Source: Onchocerca volvulus (lineage: Eukaryota; Nematoda; Chromadorea; Rhabditida; Onchocercidae). Taken from it: a stretch of 64,000 nucleotides of DNA. Shown one piece after another: positions 38,505 to 64,000 of this stretch (positions are counted from its first letter, which is position 1; each line of letters starts with the position of its first letter). The position numbers and the translations under genes were made by a program. A model generated the notes under the pieces. That model had not been told where the DNA came from. It saw nothing but the letters and a program-made list of their open reading frames with translations, and ran no database searches. The stretch is from NCBI GenBank assembly GCA_000499405.2, contig HG738139.1, positions 9,138,616 to 9,202,615 of the forward strand. The letters run 5' to 3'.

Positions 38505-40320
38505 GCAAGAAGTTAAACATCTATAATAAAGCAATTTTGAAGTTTTGAAAACTTTCCATCAGTTTTTTAGCGATGAAGTTAGCAATACTGATGCTTTATT
38601 TATATCATTCCATCAAATGAAATACTGGTCCTAGATGATAAGAAAGGCATGATAGAAAGGAAAAATTGCGGTAAGAATGGCGACAGTCCCCATTGCTCGG
38701 ACATTCTACTTCTTCCATCCTCTTCCCTCCACTTTTCCATCCTATTTCGTCTATTCGAATCGGTTCTTTTTGCTTCAATTTTCCGGCAGTGCATTCTGTT
38801 ATTCGACAAGGTCATTGCGATTGCAAACTGAGTCGTGTTATTAACGGGATATCTGTGATTGTGATTTCAAATTGAACTTATTACAAATGAAATATCTTTC
38901 AAATCGTTCAAAATATTCCTCAAATCTTTCTCTATCTGATGACTCATACTTATCCACAAACGCGGTAGCAAATCTCGGCCATTCAATCACTCAGCTCATA
39001 TTATCTCCTCGTCAAAATTCAGAAGTACAACTAACTAATTGTCAACTTTCTCATCTTTGCTACAGTACTTCATCTCCACCAAAAATTCATCCTCATCCTG
39101 AAATTCCTTATCCGAAGCGATACGGATACATCAACAGATCTTAAATTGGGATTTTTTCAACCTTTAATGACTAAAGTTAGACTTCCGTACAGTTACGTTG
39201 TCTCAAGAGGTACGAAAAGTAAGCGAGACATATAGGTTAATAACACCAAGGATGGAATAGAATTTATGTGAAATGATGAATCACTACTCCCACGCATTAC
39301 TTATCACCACTGATGACACATCACTGATCATTGTCCCGGCAAATGAGCCAAATTATCTTCAGATGCTTCTGTTCAGATTCTTTTTCTTCTTGATAAATGG
39401 AGAAGAATGTGGAAGACAACTGTTAAGAGTTTGTCCATTCTTTGCATATGCTTCCTTCTTGTGCTCTCTGCTTCTTCTTTATTCCTTCACCTAAATTAAT
39501 TAATTAGGCTCTTAATAGCAGATCATTAGTCGTCACTATCTGTTATGTTATGCTATTCGGAAATTAGCTGTAATTATCGATCAATAATCTATCTTTTGGC
39601 CTATTGCTACTGAACAAATAATCTGTTATTTGTGCAGCACAGTGTTCACAGAGAAAATGACAGTGATTGTGACTTCTTTCTAGCTCATTTTGAATATTTG
39701 GTTCCAATGTGAGGGGTTGAAAAGAGCAGGGAGAGATTCACTGTGCATGCAGGACGATGACATTCTGCAAAAATATCCAACAATCGATTCCCATCTCTCA
39801 TGTTTTTTCCTTTTTTTCAAAAAAAAAAAATAAGCCTTTCAGTTGTGGCACCTATCGATGCTGTCTGTTTTCACTGAGTGAGTCGTCGAAAGAAGGGTGT
39901 TTGAAGTGTGCTGATGTAATTCTCTGCCAGTTGTCTTCGTTCCGGACATCACATCCCTATTATTCGATAATCGGAAATCCGAACAGAATCTCATAAAAAT
40001 TCTGGAAATTATATTACAATTGGGCTTTTAAAAAAGCAGATTGCACAGTGAGGCACCGACCTGCCTAATTCTAATTTATGATCAAGAAATCCATACTTTT
40101 ATATTTCTCAGGTTTTATGCTAAACTATGATCTGTTATCAATATTCTTGCAAAACTGGTTCCAACCATCAAAGTATTTGAACAGTTACAGTGGACTGTAG
40201 AGGTGCTTATAGATAGGATCATTAATTAAATAATATTCATGTTCGATGTACGAAATAAATTATTGTTTCGTTATGATAATTTAATTGAAATCTCAAATTG
40301 TGCATTTTAAGGTATGCTTT
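38505..40320. other. 1.8-kb divergent region between cku-70 and dhc-1
   Basis: It lies head-to-head between the two genes and should contain both promoters. Apart from the orphan open frame at 38872-39144, I see no gene. Several 60-80 codon frames here lack protein character. Confidence 0.5.
38872..39144 (+). CDS. Orphan open reading frame, about 85 codons, hypothetical
   Basis: The first ATG of this frame is at 38887 and it ends at TAA 39142-39144. The translation is Ser/Asn-rich with balanced composition and ends in a Pro-rich tail (PPKIHPHPEIPYPKRYGY), so it reads more like protein than the surrounding frames. No signal peptide, membrane segment or known domain is visible. It could be a small single-exon gene, the last exon of an unmodelled gene, a pseudogene fragment or chance. 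There is no clear acceptor immediately upstream. Confidence 0.3.
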   Translation: MNLLQMKYLSNRSKYSSNLSLSDDSYLSTNAVANLGHSITQLILSPRQNSEVQLTNCQLSHLCYSTSSPPKIHPHPEIPYPKRYGYINRS

Positions 40321-40322
40321 AG
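40321..40322 (+). promoter_or_regulatory. Candidate trans-splice acceptor of dhc-1
   Basis: GGTATGCTTTAG ends at 40322, four bases before the ATG at 40327. This close spacing fits spliced-leader addition and supports the start. Confidence 0.45.
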
Positions 40323-40326
40323 CCAA

Positions 40327-64000
<23,674 letters not shown>

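Overview
This window is nuclear DNA of a parasitic nematode, most likely a filarial worm close to Onchocerca. The evidence is: strong AT bias; short exons flanked by GT...AG with nematode-type TTTCAG acceptors; acceptor-like sites a few bases upstream of most start codons (consistent with spliced-leader trans-splicing); and a secreted fatty-acid/retinol-binding protein at 31647-33215 whose translation matches, as far as I recall, the Onchocerca Ov20/FAR-1 antigen. No prokaryotic, viral or CRISPR-type locus is visible. Genus and species are inferred from recall, not from a search.

Layout. 1-2737 has no recognisable gene. 2738-19468 (+) holds a large, intron-rich locus encoding a mostly low-complexity protein with a SAM domain near the C-terminus. 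Its exon phases chain perfectly except at one junction (14473 to about 15780), so it may be two genes. 20372-22246 (-) is a CRAL-TRIO plus GOLD domain lipid-binding protein. 25551-28537 (+) is an SLC36/AAAP-type amino-acid transporter, rebuilt in ten exons (446 codons). 31647-33215 (+) is far-1, four exons, 178 codons. 33745-38500 (-) is Ku70 (cku-70), seventeen exons, about 591 codons, tail-to-tail with far-1. 40327 to the right edge (+) is cytoplasmic dynein 1 heavy chain (dhc-1), roughly fifty short exons from the N-terminus to within AAA6; the window cuts off the C-terminal part.

The genes are unrelated in function (unknown SAM scaffold, lipid transfer, amino-acid transport, lipid-binding secretion product, DNA double-strand-break repair, microtubule motor). 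I see no operon: same-strand neighbours are kilobases apart, and ctg-like/SLC36 and cku-70/dhc-1 are divergent pairs.

The more unusual items are the unrecognised SAM-domain protein with an in-frame cassette exon and a donor-overlapping stop codon, a near-perfect 98-bp palindrome next to a protein-like fossil reading frame inside a dhc-1 stalk intron, an orphan open frame between cku-70 and dhc-1, and several small inverted and tandem repeats. I did not find a convincing new multi-gene system.
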